Positions 34,716 through 43,564 are shown, numbered from the stretch's first letter. The stretch is DNA of 64,000 nt from Bacteroidetes bacterium 43-93 (GCA_001897855.1 MKUO01000021.1:153060-217059), one strand, 5' to 3'. Notes: a model not told the origin generated them from the letters alone. Made by a program: numbers and translations.

Positions 34716-37571
34716 TTATAAGTATTTACCGGTATAGCTTTCTTTGATCTTTTTTAACCCTTCGGGTGCACCCTCGTACAACAGATAACCACCGCCTGCA
34801 CCACCTTCCGGCCCCAGGTCTATTACCCAGTCGGCACTTTTTATTACATTTGTGTTATGCTCTATTACTATAATGCTATGTCCCTGCTCTATCAGCGCAT
34901 CAAAAGATGCTAATAGCTTATTGATGTCATGAAAATGCAGGCCCGTTGTAGGTTCGTCAAAGATGAACAATACTTTATCTTTTGCCGCACCCTTGCCAAG
35001 GAAGGATGCCAACTTTACGCGCTGTGCTTCACCACCACTAAGGGTGTCACTGCTTTGTCCGAGCTTCACATATCCTAGCCCTACATCGCTGAGGGGTTGT
35101 AAAGCAGTAGCCAGTTTCTTCTCGTCTTTGAAAAATTGAATGGCTTCATCAACGCTCATTTCCAGTACGTCATAGACATTCTTAGTGTGGTAAGTGACCT
35201 CCAGCACTTCGTCCTTGAAACGCTTGCCTTTGCAGCTTTCACAAAGCAGGTGTACATCTGCAAGGAATTGCATTTCCACGATCACTTCGCCCTCACCTTT
35301 ACAGGTATCACAACGGCCACCATCTGTATTGAAAGAAAAATGCTTTTCTGCAAAGCCACGCATTTTTGATAGCGGTTGTTTGGCAAATAACTTACGTACT
35401 TCGTCCCATGCTTTGATGTAAGTAACCGGGTTGCTTCTTGACGATTTACCAATGGGGTTTTGATCCACCATTTCTACGTGTGCTATCCTATCGAGATCAC
35501 CACCAAGGTATTTATGAATGCCCGGCCTTTCCACACCTTCACCGTAATGCTTTTGCAGGGCAGGATATAGTGTTTGTTTTACCAGGGTTGTTTTACCACT
35601 GCCACTCACGCCTGTCACCACACACATTACATTCAGCGGGAAATCGACGGAAACATCTTTCAGATTATTCTGCCTGCAGCCTTCTATGCGTATGGCACCT
35701 TTGGGCTTACGTTTTACTGCGGGCACTTGTATGTTTAGTTCGCCACTCAGATATTTACCCGTAAGGCTCGCTTTGTTTTTAATGAGTTCTTTTGCATTGC
35801 CGGTAGCAACCACTTCACCCCCCAAATGGCTTGCGAGTGGGCCCATATCTATGATATAGTCTGCTTCCCGCATCATCATATCATCATGTTCTACCACCAC
35901 AACTGTATTGCCAAGGTTGCGTAGGTTCTTCAGTACGTTAATGAGTCTTTCGGTATCCCTGCTGTGCAATCCAATACTTGGTTCGTCCAATATATATAAA
36001 GAATCGGTAAGGTTGCTGCCCAGAAATTTTGTTAACTGTATACGCTGGCTTTCACCACCACTTAGTGTGTTAGCAAGCCTGTTAAGCGTTAAATAACCAA
36101 GGCCTACATCCAGCAGGGTTTTGATCCGCTGGTTGACTTCTATAAGTATGCGTTTGGCAATTTGTGTGTCGTTATCATTCAGCTTCAGATCCTGAAACCA
36201 CGTGTACATATCCGAGGCCGGCATCAGCATCAGGTTGGCTATTGTAGTGTCTTCGATCTTTACATATAAAGCTTCTTTTCTAAGGCGTGTACCCATGCAA
36301 GTTGGGCAGGTAGTGCGCCCGCGATAGCGTGCCTGCATCACGCGGTATTGCACCTTATACAGGTTCTGCTCTACCATCTTGAAGAAATCGTTGATGCCCT
36401 GTACACGGCTATTACCTTCCCACAACAGATCATATTCGCTTTGGGTAAGATCAACGATAGGAGTATGAATTGGGAAATCAAAGCGGGATGCTGTGCGAAT
36501 AAACGATGCCTGCCATTCGCTCATTTTTTCTCCTTTCCATGGTGCTACTGCCCCTTCATACACACTCAGGCGTTTGTCGGGTATTACAAGATCCTCGTCG
36601 ATGCCCAATACCTGCCCGAAGCCTTCGCAGTGGGGGCATGCGCCGTAAGGATTATTAAAAGAGAAAAGATTGGGTTTAGGCTCTTCGAAAGTGATGCCGT
36701 CGGCCTCGAACTTGTTACTGAAGTGCTGCATCTTCTTACCATCGGTTTCCAGTGTACATTCTCCTTCGCTTTCGTAGAAAGCAGTTTGTATACTATCCGC
36801 AAGGCGATGCAAGTCATCTTCTTCAAAATCCTTCACCACGATGCGGTCTATCAGCAGGTATATTTCTTTTTTAGGAAGCGTAGCAGTGCCGCCTAATATA
36901 TCTTCAATGCGTATGGGTTTGTCGTCTCCTTTTGCGTGAACACGGCTAAACCCTTTTTGCATTAAAATATTCAACTCCTCTTCTACGCTACGGCCATAGC
37001 GTGTTACCAATGGTACAATGATCTGCACCCTTGTTCCCGCAGGCAGTGTTTTAATGAAATCTACCACATCACTCACACTGTCTTTCTTTACTTCTTTACC
37101 GCTTACCGGCGAGTAGGTGCGACCGATACGCGCAAACAGCAGGCGCAGATAATCGTATATCTCCGTCATACTGCCCACTGTACTGCGGGGCGTGCGTGTT
37201 GTTACTTTTTGCTCTATAGCAATAGCGGGGCAAATGCCGCGTATATAATCCACATCAGGTTTATCCATACGCATGAGGAATTGCCTGGCGTATGCACTTA
37301 GGCTCTCTGCATAGCGACGCTGGCCTTCCGCAAAAAGCGTGTCCATAGTAAGACTACTCTTTCCACTACCGGAAACACCCGTTACCACAACCAGTTTATT
37401 ACGAGGTATAGATACATCCACATTTTTAAGGTTGTGCATACGCGCGCCCTTAATAAAAATGGAGTCATCATTTTTCATTTCCTTGTGGTATGGTGGTAGC
37501 GGATTGTTCTCTCCAAACTGCTCCAAATCTTTATCCTTAGCTGTTACTTTCTCTGCTGCTTTTTTTGCCAT
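34716..37571 (-). CDS. Excinuclease ABC subunit A-like protein (UvrA), copy 2
   Basis: 951 residues, a second full-length UvrA paralog. Walker A1 is [12 protein letters not shown], with [32 protein letters not shown] and [10 protein letters not shown]; Walker A2 is [12 protein letters not shown], with [12 protein letters not shown] and [10 protein letters not shown]. Zinc modules [26 protein letters not shown] and CESCKGKRF are intact. It differs from copy 1 by an N-terminal ~30-residue charged extension ([20 protein letters not shown]) and a different insertion region (about 145-290), so it is an old paralog, not a recent duplicate. It may have a specialised repair or tolerance role. Its short leader carries a strong hairpin (37583-37605). 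Operonic with the downstream acetyltransferase. Confidence 0.92.
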   Translation of the reverse strand: MAKKAAEKVTAKDKDLEQFGENNPLPPYHKEMKNDDSIFIKGARMHNLKNVDVSIPRNKLVVVTGVSGSGKSSLTMDTLFAEGQRRYAESLSAYARQFLMRMDKPDVDYIRGICPAIAIEQKVTTRTPRSTVGSMTEIYDYLRLLFARIGRTYSPVSGKEVKKDSVSDVVDFIKTLPAGTRVQIIVPLVTRYGRSVEEELNILMQKGFSRVHAKGDDKPIRIEDILGGTATLPKKEIYLLIDRIVVKDFEEDDLHRLADSIQTAFYESEGECTLETDGKKMQHFSNKFEADGITFEEPKPNLFSFNNPYGACPHCEGFGQVLGIDEDLVIPDKRLSVYEGAVAPWKGEKMSEWQASFIRTASRFDFPIHTPIVDLTQSEYDLLWEGNSRVQGINDFFKMVEQNLYKVQYRVMQARYRGRTTCPTCMGTRLRKEALYVKIEDTTIANLMLMPASDMYTWFQDLKLNDNDTQIAKRILIEVNQRIKTLLDVGLGYLTLNRLANTLSGGESQRIQLTKFLGSNLTDSLYILDEPSIGLHSRDTERLINVLKNLRNLGNTVVVVEHDDMMMREADYIIDMGPLASHLGGEVVATGNAKELIKNKASLTGKYLSGELNIQVPAVKRKPKGAIRIEGCRQNNLKDVSVDFPLNVMCVVTGVSGSGKTTLVKQTLYPALQKHYGEGVERPGIHKYLGGDLDRIAHVEMVDQNPIGKSSRSNPVTYIKAWDEVRKLFAKQPLSKMRGFAEKHFSFNTDGGRCDTCKGEGEVIVEMQFLADVHLLCESCKGKRFKDEVLEVTYHTKNVYDVLEMSVDEAIQFFKDEKKLATALQPLSDVGLGYVKLGQSSDTLSGGEAQRVKLASFLGKGAAKDKVLFIFDEPTTGLHFHDINKLLASFDALIEQGHSIIVIEHNTNVIKSADWVIDLGPEGGAGGGYLLYEGAPEGLKKIKESYTGKYL

Positions 37572-37582
37572 ATATAACTAAA

Positions 37583-37605
37583 CACCTGCCCAACAGGGGC
37601 AGGTG
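37583..37605 (-). promoter_or_regulatory. Hairpin in the 5' leader of uvrA copy 2
   Basis: A nine-bp perfect stem CACCTGCCC / GGGCAGGTG with a 5-nt loop, ending 12 bp before the ATG at 37571 and immediately downstream of the -7 box. It would form at the very 5' end of the mRNA. It could stabilise the message, impede ribosome access, or be an operator for a dimeric repressor. Confidence 0.6.
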
Positions 37606-37613
37606 CAAATGTA
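37606..37613 (-). promoter_or_regulatory. -7 element of uvrA copy 2
   Basis: TACATTTG on the minus strand fits TAnnTTTG and directly abuts the leader hairpin, so the hairpin would begin at or next to the transcription start. Confidence 0.5.
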
Positions 37614-37669
37614 AGATTTGTTATAGACTGATGTGTTGTAGGCCTATTGATAAAGCCTATAATCCTTGT

Positions 37670-38074
37670 TTATCTAAGGTCGGCATTAGGATCTTCTACA
37701 TCCTCGTTATCGCCCAGGCTATAATAATTGTTTTCTTCATCCTCTTCGCCTAATGCTTCATCAGCATCATCTAATTCAGATCCCGGTACATCCAGCCCGC
37801 CTTCTACTAATTCGTCTCCGTCTTCATCTGTGATATCCAGCTTTTCGTAATCGTCGGTAGAGGCCAATAATTCCTGTTCGTCAGCAGTAACATCTGCTTC
37901 TGTTCCCATTACGATTTCGTCATCGCTATCTATCGTTGTGTCATTGTCTTCTCTTTTCGGTACATCAGTACTCAGGAAGCCATTATTGTTTTGAGGTTGG
38001 GTTGCGTCCTCGCCGGCTGGGTAATGAGGATAGCCCGGGAAATCCTGTTCATTATTTTTATTGTCGGTAGCCAT
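37670..38074 (-). CDS. Highly acidic low-complexity protein
   Basis: 134 residues, hydrophilic and extremely rich in Asp and Glu, with almost no basic residues after position 45. It has no signal peptide and no membrane segment. The N-terminal part (FPGYPHYPAGEDATQ) is Pro/Tyr-containing; the rest is a run of acidic patches separated by small hydrophobics (VTADEQELLASTDDYEKLDI, EDEENNYYSLGD). The composition indicates an intrinsically disordered protein. Similar short acidic proteins are common hypothetical genes in Chitinophagaceae and Sphingobacteriaceae; no function is known to me. Flanked by uvrA2 and a DUF1223 gene on the same strand. Confidence 0.7.
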   Translation of the reverse strand: MATDNKNNEQDFPGYPHYPAGEDATQPQNNNGFLSTDVPKREDNDTTIDSDDEIVMGTEADVTADEQELLASTDDYEKLDITDEDGDELVEGGLDVPGSELDDADEALGEEDEENNYYSLGDNEDVEDPNADLR

Positions 38075-38170
38075 AATCGAGTTGATTTAATAGTGAGTTT
38101 GAAAATACTATGCCAAGTTAGCACTTCAGACAAACGATAATAATGACAGTCGTCAATTCTCTGTTAATTC

Positions 38171-38902
38171 TTAGAGAACATTCATTTCACGGGCCCCGGT
38201 TATTTCCATCGTTTGCTTTGATTGTATAAATGCCACGATCTTAAAATCTTTTCGGGATAGTCCGGCTGGCACTTTAAAAGATGCATTCCCGTTACCGGAG
38301 CTAAAGCTTCGGAGCTCATAAACCACATTGCTATGTTTTAAGGTTCTGCCGGCATTTTCACCTTTTTTTACTGTTGTTGTAGCCTGCGTTTTAGCTAAAA
38401 CAACAAGCAACAAGTCTTCTTTTCTAAGTTCACAACTAAAAGATACGGTTATAGCATCATTTGTGGTACTTTGCTGCAATTGTATTGCGCGGTTTTCTTT
38501 TGATGCGATAACCTGGGAAATAGCCTGCTTAAGGTCAGACTTATCGGAACCAATCATTCCTTTTGTTCCGTTAACTATTGCTTCAGGAGTATATACAAAT
38601 TCCTGATTCAGAAAATTGGCGTAACGATTTTGTCTTTCTGTAAATAAATGTTGACTAAATGGGTCTTTCCATCCAAGCCTATCCCAGTAATCTACATGAA
38701 AACTGAGGGTTATAATATGTTCACCATATTCCTCTACCAGTTTTGGCATTAGTGCGTCTGCAGCCGGGCAACTGCTGCATCCCTCTGAAGTGAATAATTC
38801 TACGAGCGCGAATCCATTTACTTTAGCAGTTGGCGTCTGTTGACTATTACAGGACAGCGAAGCCAGTAACATGATACCGGACAATAGCACAGCTATTTTC
38901 AT
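38171..38902 (-). CDS. DUF1223 family thioredoxin-like lipoprotein
   Basis: 243 residues from the ATG at 38902, which gives a lipoprotein signal (MKIAVLLSGIMLLASLSCNS with a lipobox Cys). An upstream in-frame ATG at 38965 would bury that signal. The DUF1223 signature is VELFTSEGCSSCPAADALMP, a thioredoxin-like active site with CSSC, followed by LSFHVDYWDRLGWKDPFS and YTPEAIVNGTKGMIGSD. A beta-rich C-terminal half follows. Members are periplasmic, presumed redox proteins of unknown substrate. Single gene with no clear operon partner. Confidence 0.88.
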   Translation of the reverse strand: MKIAVLLSGIMLLASLSCNSQQTPTAKVNGFALVELFTSEGCSSCPAADALMPKLVEEYGEHIITLSFHVDYWDRLGWKDPFSQHLFTERQNRYANFLNQEFVYTPEAIVNGTKGMIGSDKSDLKQAISQVIASKENRAIQLQQSTTNDAITVSFSCELRKEDLLLVVLAKTQATTTVKKGENAGRTLKHSNVVYELRSFSSGNGNASFKVPAGLSRKDFKIVAFIQSKQTMEITGAREMNVL

Positions 38903-39010
38903 ACGTTCGTCTATTGCTATAAAGTTCTCCTTTTGCTGAAGAAGAATTTGTCCGCAACAAGACAATATAAAAACGGCTCATGGCCGTTAATACTTTTAGT
39001 CGCGCGTTAA

Positions 39011-39895
39011 TTATTTAATCATCAACGTCAAATTTGTAACCGAGGTTTTGGTATGTATTTGTGCATTGTACAGGCCGGGTGCAATATTGCTTAAATCTGC
39101 CGCGTGGTATTGTTGATTGCCGTCAAAACTGTAAGAACGGACCGTTTTGCCCAGTATATCTATCAGATTTACAAATACCGGTCCAGCTATTTGCCGGCCA
39201 AGATCTAAGTTTATACGACCCGTGGCCGGGTTGGGATATACTTTTATGTTTGACGTCGGTGCATATGTTGCATTGACATTTGCAGGAAAATCAGAAAACT
39301 TAAGTTCATCTACGAAAATGTAACTATTGTCTGTTGCATTCAATCCATTTGACGGAGAAAAAACGATCATGGCACTATCAGGAGTGGCCTGGCTTGTATA
39401 GATGATATCAATTGAAAAGTTGGCCCAACTCATTACCATACCAGGTAAAAGATATGTTGCGCTGCCTATTGTATCGCGTTTATTGCTTACCGTGTTCCAT
39501 TTTGTCAACTCCATATTTACATATCCCTGGTCGTTGCCAAAAGCCATGTATTGCCATTTGCCTGTAAGTGATGCCGGCCTGCCTGTATATGGAAAGCCAG
39601 AGACCGGTGTGCCTGTTAAACTATCCAGCCTTCCGCTAACGGCAATGCCATTGACCACAGACGAACCAATTTTTTTTGAAATAAGCATCATATAATAGTT
39701 GCCATCCGTGCCCGGCGTGTCTTGCTGACAAGTAAATATAGCGGCAGATGCTGTCTGCGCATTCCTGTTATCCCATCCATCAGGCGTGTTGTAACTCCCG
39801 TGGTTTGTCCAGTTTTCGAAACTGGCATTTGGTATTTGTGCGTAAAGAGATAATCCTGTTGAAAGTAAGAAAAAGAGTATAAGTATTTGTCTCAT
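39011..39895 (-). CDS. Secreted protein with carbohydrate-binding-like domain and T9SS type A tail
   Basis: 294 residues from the ATG at 39895, which begins the signal peptide MRQILILFFLLSTGLSLYAQ. The mature part opens with IPNASFENWTNHGSYNTPDG, a pattern of the PCMD/CBM-like beta-sandwich found at the start of many Bacteroidota surface proteins, and runs to about residue 205. A T9SS type A sorting domain covers about 212-294 (NIKVYPNPATGRINLDLG, VNLIDILGKTVRSYSFDG, APGLYNAQIHT). No catalytic residues are evident. It may be a glycan-binding or surface protein; this is an inference from fold resemblance. Confidence 0.82.
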   Translation of the reverse strand: MRQILILFFLLSTGLSLYAQIPNASFENWTNHGSYNTPDGWDNRNAQTASAAIFTCQQDTPGTDGNYYMMLISKKIGSSVVNGIAVSGRLDSLTGTPVSGFPYTGRPASLTGKWQYMAFGNDQGYVNMELTKWNTVSNKRDTIGSATYLLPGMVMSWANFSIDIIYTSQATPDSAMIVFSPSNGLNATDNSYIFVDELKFSDFPANVNATYAPTSNIKVYPNPATGRINLDLGRQIAGPVFVNLIDILGKTVRSYSFDGNQQYHAADLSNIAPGLYNAQIHTKTSVTNLTLMIK

Positions 39896-39960
39896 AAAAA
39901 GTAATAAAGGATACAATTTACGCCAAAATATTAAGTTGTGACCAGCCTTAAAAAAGAGTA

Positions 39961-39986
39961 AAGCCGGAAGTAGAATATTCCGGCTT
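39961..39986. terminator. Hairpin upstream of the T9SS gene and methyltransferase
   Basis: A nine-bp perfect stem AAGCCGGAA / TTCCGGCTT with an 8-nt loop and no long T run. It lies between divergent genes (39895 minus and 40119 plus), so it is not an obvious terminator of either. A transcript stop for readthrough or a regulatory palindrome are both possible. Confidence 0.4.
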
Positions 39987-40118
39987 AAGCTAAGTACTGC
40001 GCCCCTTGCAAATATTAGCGTTCATTTGACCAATAATGACGTCGAAGGTTTAAAATCCTTTGTTAAGATTTTTTAACCGCTGTATTATCGCTGATTTTTT
40101 AAATACTTTGGTAGCTGC

Positions 40119-40775
40119 ATGGAAACAAAAGCAAAGCGCAATTTTGCCCTAGAATATGATCTTTCCTGGAGAAAGTATGACTTTATCGTAAATCTTTATC
40201 AGTTGGGCAGGGATAGCCTGCACAGAAGAAAAGCCCTGGAATTCGGTGGGCTGAAAAAAGGAGATATCGTAATGGATATTTGCTGTGGCAGTGGACTGAG
40301 CATGGCTGCTATACAAAGCGTGATAGGCCCGGAAGGGAAGATCATTGCCGTGGATGCAAATGAGCATATGCTTGCGCTGGCCGAGGCAAGGGCGAGAAAA
40401 ATGGGCTGGAAAAATGTGGAGTTTGTGCTGTCGCCCATAGAAGACCTGGAAATAAAAGAGAAGATAGACTTTGCTTTTTTTGCGCTTTGCTGGTATGATA
40501 AGGAATTGAATACCGGCTGGGTGAGAAAGATAGAACAGTTTATGGACCGGGACACGGGGCGTATTTGCTTCTTTGATTATAAATTGCCGGGCAACTGGCT
40601 ACGACCCATCATACAGCCATTATTATGGCTGGAGATCAAATGGCTGGGCGAAGCATATACCGTAGAAGACCTGAAATGGGAGCCGAAGGATGTAATAGGC
40701 GGCATATTGCGCGATCCAAACTATACGGCTTATTTTTTTGATTGCCTGGTAGCTATTGCGGGTAAGCCGTTGTAG
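40119..40775 (+). CDS. Class I SAM-dependent methyltransferase
   Basis: 218 residues with a Rossmann methyltransferase fold. Motif I is DIVMDICCGSGLSMAAI (about residues 49-65), motif II KIIAVDANEHML with the acidic residue that binds the ribose, and motif III-like VEFVLSPIEDLEI. The N-terminal part (WRKYDFIVNLYQLGRDSLHR) and the C-terminal WLRPIIQPLLWLEIKWLGEA are reminiscent of ubiquinone/menaquinone-type or phospholipid methyltransferases, but this is not decisive. Substrate unknown. No partners nearby; the convergent YdeI gene ends 6 bp away. Confidence 0.8.
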   Translation: METKAKRNFALEYDLSWRKYDFIVNLYQLGRDSLHRRKALEFGGLKKGDIVMDICCGSGLSMAAIQSVIGPEGKIIAVDANEHMLALAEARARKMGWKNVEFVLSPIEDLEIKEKIDFAFFALCWYDKELNTGWVRKIEQFMDRDTGRICFFDYKLPGNWLRPIIQPLLWLEIKWLGEAYTVEDLKWEPKDVIGGILRDPNYTAYFFDCLVAIAGKPL

Positions 40776-40781
40776 GATTTT

Positions 40782-41381
40782 TTATTTCTCTTTTTTTGCC
40801 CAGCGTTGTGTTGGTATCAGCCTGCCTTCTGCGCAATCGGCAATGAGTATATCCAGCCGCTTTAGGCGTGTAGCCTCCTGCTTGGCACTCATTACCCACC
40901 ATCTGCAGACTTTTTGATAGGATGCCCCTTTTGATTGAAAAAATGCCCAGGCTTTTTTGTTAGCCTTTAGTTTCTTTTCATAAGCGGGATCCAGCTCCAC
41001 TTTTCCCTGCTCGAAAGAATATATCGCTGATTTTTCAGGTTTACGTTTGGCGAAAGCTTCATGCCCGGCGGGGTGCATTAATCCTTTGGCTGTTAACTCT
41101 TCTATCTTACGGATATTTACCGAGCTCCAGATACTACCCGATTTTCTTGGAGTAAACCTAATAATATAAGCTTCCTCGCTGATAGATTTGCGAACCCCGT
41201 CTATCCAGCCAAAGCATAAAGCTTCGTCTACAGACTCGGGCCAGGTAATACTGGCCCTGCCGCTGCCTTTCTTGTAGAAGCCTACTATTATTTCTATTTC
41301 GGTTTTATGGTTTTTTTCGAGCCATTTACGCCATTGCTCCGGTTTTTCAAAAAAGGTAGGAGTGCCGTTCGTTTTACTCAT
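40782..41381 (-). CDS. YdeI/OmpD-associated family protein
   Basis: 199 residues, a full-length member of the YdeI family. FFEKPEQWRKWLEKNHKTE at the N-terminus and WPESVDEALCFGWIDGVRKS are family signatures. They are followed by the C-terminal module (ELDPAYEKKLKANKKAWAFF, YQKVCRWWVMSAKQEATRLK). The family is annotated as bacteriocin-protection-like without a defined mechanism. It overlaps the upstream GNAT gene by 4 bp (its ATG lies in that gene's stop region), so the two are translationally coupled. It differs in architecture from the YdeI-like gene at the window start. Confidence 0.88.
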   Translation of the reverse strand: MSKTNGTPTFFEKPEQWRKWLEKNHKTEIEIIVGFYKKGSGRASITWPESVDEALCFGWIDGVRKSISEEAYIIRFTPRKSGSIWSSVNIRKIEELTAKGLMHPAGHEAFAKRKPEKSAIYSFEQGKVELDPAYEKKLKANKKAWAFFQSKGASYQKVCRWWVMSAKQEATRLKRLDILIADCAEGRLIPTQRWAKKEK

Positions 41382-41881
41382 GGTTGTAATTTCTTTTGCA
41401 TTACGTAATCGTTCATTTGGTACCCTTCACCGATGTCTATGTCCTCTTCGTATATCTTGGCAAACCCCTCCCGCTCATAAAAGCCAATAGCAGGATTGTA
41501 TTTGTTTACGTTTAGTTCCAGGATTTCTTTACCCGCAAGTGTAACCGCTTTTTCCACTTCAGCCAGCAACGCCTTCCCAAATCCCATCCCTTTGGTTTCG
41601 GGCAAGCAATATATTTTATGCAGTTTATAAATTTCCTTATTCTCTATACGCGGTGCATATGCGGCGAAGCCTTTAGGAGACTCACCATCATAGAGTATTA
41701 TATAAGTTTGCTCCCTGTTTGTTATCTGGCTTTGTATTGTATCAAAGCTATACATCAGGTTCAGCATATAAGATATCTGTTCCTTGCTAAGTATGGGACT
41801 GTAAGTTGGCCACCATGTAGCTTCTGCAAGACTACGTATGATTTCTGCATCATCTACGGTTGCCGGTTTTATGGATATCAT
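41378..41881 (-). CDS. GNAT family N-acetyltransferase
   Basis: 167 residues with a complete GNAT fold. The N-terminal MISIKPATVDDAEIIRSLAE is the usual opening. The acetyl-CoA-binding motif A follows as LHKIYCLPETKGMGFGKALL (Q/R-x-x-G-x-G/A equivalent ETKGMGFG). Motif B is ILELNVNKYNPAIGFYEREG, with the typical N..A..FYE-x-x-G-F. The substrate may be an amine-containing small molecule or a protein N-terminus. Coupled by 4-bp overlap to the YdeI gene. Confidence 0.88.
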   Translation of the reverse strand: MISIKPATVDDAEIIRSLAEATWWPTYSPILSKEQISYMLNLMYSFDTIQSQITNREQTYIILYDGESPKGFAAYAPRIENKEIYKLHKIYCLPETKGMGFGKALLAEVEKAVTLAGKEILELNVNKYNPAIGFYEREGFAKIYEEDIDIGEGYQMNDYVMQKKLQP

Positions 41882-41967
41882 GCTGCAATGTTACAATTTT
41901 CACCCAGTTAATAATTTAGCGCTAAATGATTGCTTTTTTGCCCGCAACCTAGTAAATTCACAACATC

Positions 41968-42138
41968 ATGAAGAAACTGGCATTATTTGCGGGTGTTTTA
42001 TTCACCCTTTCGGTATTTACTCAGTCATGCAACAGCGCACGTAAAATGCAACGCCCTCAGCGTCATCCAAGGCCTCCGCGCAATATGGCTTATGTGCAGC
42101 CCCAGGCAGCACCTGTTGATGCTGTAGTATTCGCATAA
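41968..42138 (+). CDS. Small predicted lipoprotein
   Basis: A 56-codon ORF starting ATG at 41968: MKKLALFAGVLFTLSVFTQS then Cys21, giving a credible lipoprotein signal peptide and lipobox. The ~35-residue mature part is basic and Pro/Arg-rich at first (MQRPQRHPRPPRN), then Gln/Ala/Val-rich. It is followed by a GC-rich hairpin at 42163-42178. Divergent from the GNAT gene. Codon use fits the neighbours. Function unknown; the lipid anchor would place it in the inner or outer membrane. Confidence 0.65.
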   Translation: MKKLALFAGVLFTLSVFTQSCNSARKMQRPQRHPRPPRNMAYVQPQAAPVDAVVFA

Positions 42139-42162
42139 TATTTTATATAATTTGTTCCGGAA

Positions 42163-42178
42163 CCCGGCCCGCGCCGGG
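42163..42178 (+). terminator. Weak terminator-like hairpin
   Basis: A six-bp GC-only stem CCCGGC / GCCGGG with a 4-nt loop followed by ATTT. It lies 24 bp after the small lipoprotein stop and 24 bp before the next GTG start. Confidence 0.4.
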
Positions 42179-42201
42179 ATTTCTGCTTTATATTTGTTTT
42201 T

Positions 42202-42603
42202 GTGAGGCTATTTTTGACATTTTCCTTTTTGCTGGCAGGCCTATTTTGCCATGCACAACCTGATGACAAGCAGCTTGTGCAATATGGTAATTTTCCTGGT
42301 TACGGGGTCCGTTCTGCCGGTATTGAAGAAATATTGGCTAATACCCGAATGAAGTGCCTGGAAAAAAAATGCAAGGTTGTGAGCTTCGACATTTATGGCA
42401 CTAACCCAGGTAAAGAGTATATTGGGCCTTACCGTAGCGACGCTGATACCATGAACGATGCGCAAAAAAGATATGTACGATCTCTTGTCCACAATAGTAA
42501 ATTGTGGATCTGCAACATTGTACTACGGTATAAAGATGGAACTGAACGCGTTATAGGGAAGGGAGACACGGAATATTCCATTTACTTTTTCACTATCAAA
42601 TAA
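42202..42603 (+). CDS. Small secreted protein, possible GldM-C-like beta domain
   Basis: 133 residues starting at GTG 42202, with signal peptide MRLFLTFSFLLAGLFCHAQ. The mature region has KVVSFDIYGTNPGKEY followed by a central helix and WICNIVLRYKDGTERVIG. This strand-helix-strand layout with a DGT-R turn resembles the C-terminal domains of GldM, a periplasmic part of the T9SS/gliding motor. The resemblance is weak and made by eye. No gld or spr gene is nearby. Its end overlaps the convergent small gene by 8 bp. Confidence 0.65.
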   Translation: MRLFLTFSFLLAGLFCHAQPDDKQLVQYGNFPGYGVRSAGIEEILANTRMKCLEKKCKVVSFDIYGTNPGKEYIGPYRSDADTMNDAQKRYVRSLVHNSKLWICNIVLRYKDGTERVIGKGDTEYSIYFFTIK

Positions 42604-42799
42604 TATCCGGCTGCAATTTTCCGGCCTGCAGCATGTCCTCCACAATAGGTTGCATCAGCATCTGTTTACCCGATTTCCCCATTGCATATGCTTCCTGGAT
42701 AGCTTTCACTATTTCAGCATATACACCATTGCCTTTTAATGGATTAGCAATGTTTTGAAAGGTTTTGTCTGCCAGGTTGCGGAGTGCTGAGTCTTTCAT
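42596..42799 (-). CDS. Small hypothetical cytosolic protein
   Basis: About 67 residues from ATG 42799 (MKDSALRNLADKTFQNIANP...). An upstream ATG at 42898 would add a non-coding-looking leader that runs through a 26-bp palindrome. The protein is helical and hydrophilic with no recognised motif. The stop overlaps the convergent gene by 8 bp. Its reality is moderately supported by an uninterrupted frame and plausible composition. Confidence 0.5.
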   Translation of the reverse strand: MKDSALRNLADKTFQNIANPLKGNGVYAEIVKAIQEAYAMGKSGKQMLMQPIVEDMLQAGKLQPDII

Positions 42800-42857
42800 A
42801 TCGCGGTTTTTTAAGAAGTTGATAACAAAAAAATAAAATACCGTGCCATGCAAATGC

Positions 42858-42883
42858 GTAGCCCCGGTATATACCGGGGCTAC
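42858..42883. repeat. Perfect 26-bp palindrome
   Basis: GTAGCCCCGGTAT followed by its exact reverse complement. It lies 32 bp beyond the yceI stop and 58 bp before the small hypothetical gene. As RNA it would form a ~10-bp GC-rich hairpin and may end yceI transcription, but there is no T run directly after it on the minus strand. Confidence 0.7.
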
Positions 42884-42915
42884 AACTGATAAATCCACAT
42901 TAATTCAACCTATGC

Positions 42916-43503
42916 TTATGCTTTTTGCTGTGCGAATTCTACATTGATGGTCATGTTCACATCGTCGCCTACAACAGCGCCACCTGCTTCTGTCATCGCA
43001 CCCCATTTCAGTCCAAAATCTTTACGGTTGATCTTGCCTGTAGCTTTGAAACCGGCTTTGATATTACCCCAGGGATCCTTCACCGTACCACCATATACTA
43101 CTGCCAGCTTTACTTTTTTAGTTACATCGCGGATGGTAAGGTTTCCTTCCAGCGCGTATTGATTACCTTTTATTTTCTTAAAAGAAGTGCTGGTGAATTT
43201 CATTGCAGGATATTTTTCTGCATTAAAGAAATCGTCGCTTTTCAGGTGTGCATCGCGTTTGCTATCGTCGGTGTTTATGCTGTTAACATCCACAGAAAAA
43301 TTGATCGCCGCATTATTAAAATCTGCAGTTGACGCATTTACACCGCCGTCAAATACTTTAAAAGAGCCTTCTACCTCAGAGATCACCAGGTGTTGTACCG
43401 TGAACTTTACGGAAGAGTGTGATTTGTCTAAAGCCCATTTTGTTTGAGCAGTGGCAGCCAGTTGCGCTATCGCGAAAGCAGATAATAAGAGAATTTTTTT
43501 CAT
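42916..43503 (-). CDS. YceI family periplasmic lipid-binding-like protein
   Basis: 195 residues from the ATG at 43503 (signal peptide MKKILLLSAFAIAQLAATAQ). A longer in-frame start at 43635 lies upstream of the promoter and is rejected. The YceI lipocalin-like barrel is clear: KWALDKSHSSVKFTVQHLVI, GGVNASTADFNNAAINFSVD, SDDFFNAEKYPAMKFTSTSF, and RKDFGLKWGAMTEAGGAVVG. Family members bind isoprenoid lipids such as quinone precursors in the periplasm. It has a well-formed promoter of its own and is divergent from an acetyltransferase. Confidence 0.93.
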   Translation of the reverse strand: MKKILLLSAFAIAQLAATAQTKWALDKSHSSVKFTVQHLVISEVEGSFKVFDGGVNASTADFNNAAINFSVDVNSINTDDSKRDAHLKSDDFFNAEKYPAMKFTSTSFKKIKGNQYALEGNLTIRDVTKKVKLAVVYGGTVKDPWGNIKAGFKATGKINRKDFGLKWGAMTEAGGAVVGDDVNMTINVEFAQQKA

Positions 43504-43531
43504 AAATAAATTTACATTGTCGTTGATGCAA

Positions 43532-43564
43532 CAAATGTACATACAATAATTGTTGTTATCCAAA
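43532..43564 (-). promoter_or_regulatory. Bacteroidota promoter of yceI
   Basis: On the minus strand: TTTG (43564-43561), 21 bp, then TACATTTG (43539-43532). It sits 28 bp before the ATG at 43503 and confirms the shorter start. Confidence 0.65.

Noticed and set aside
39961..39986. Hairpin read as a riboswitch or small RNA
   Set aside because: A simple 9-bp stem with no conserved riboswitch core; insufficient to call an RNA element.
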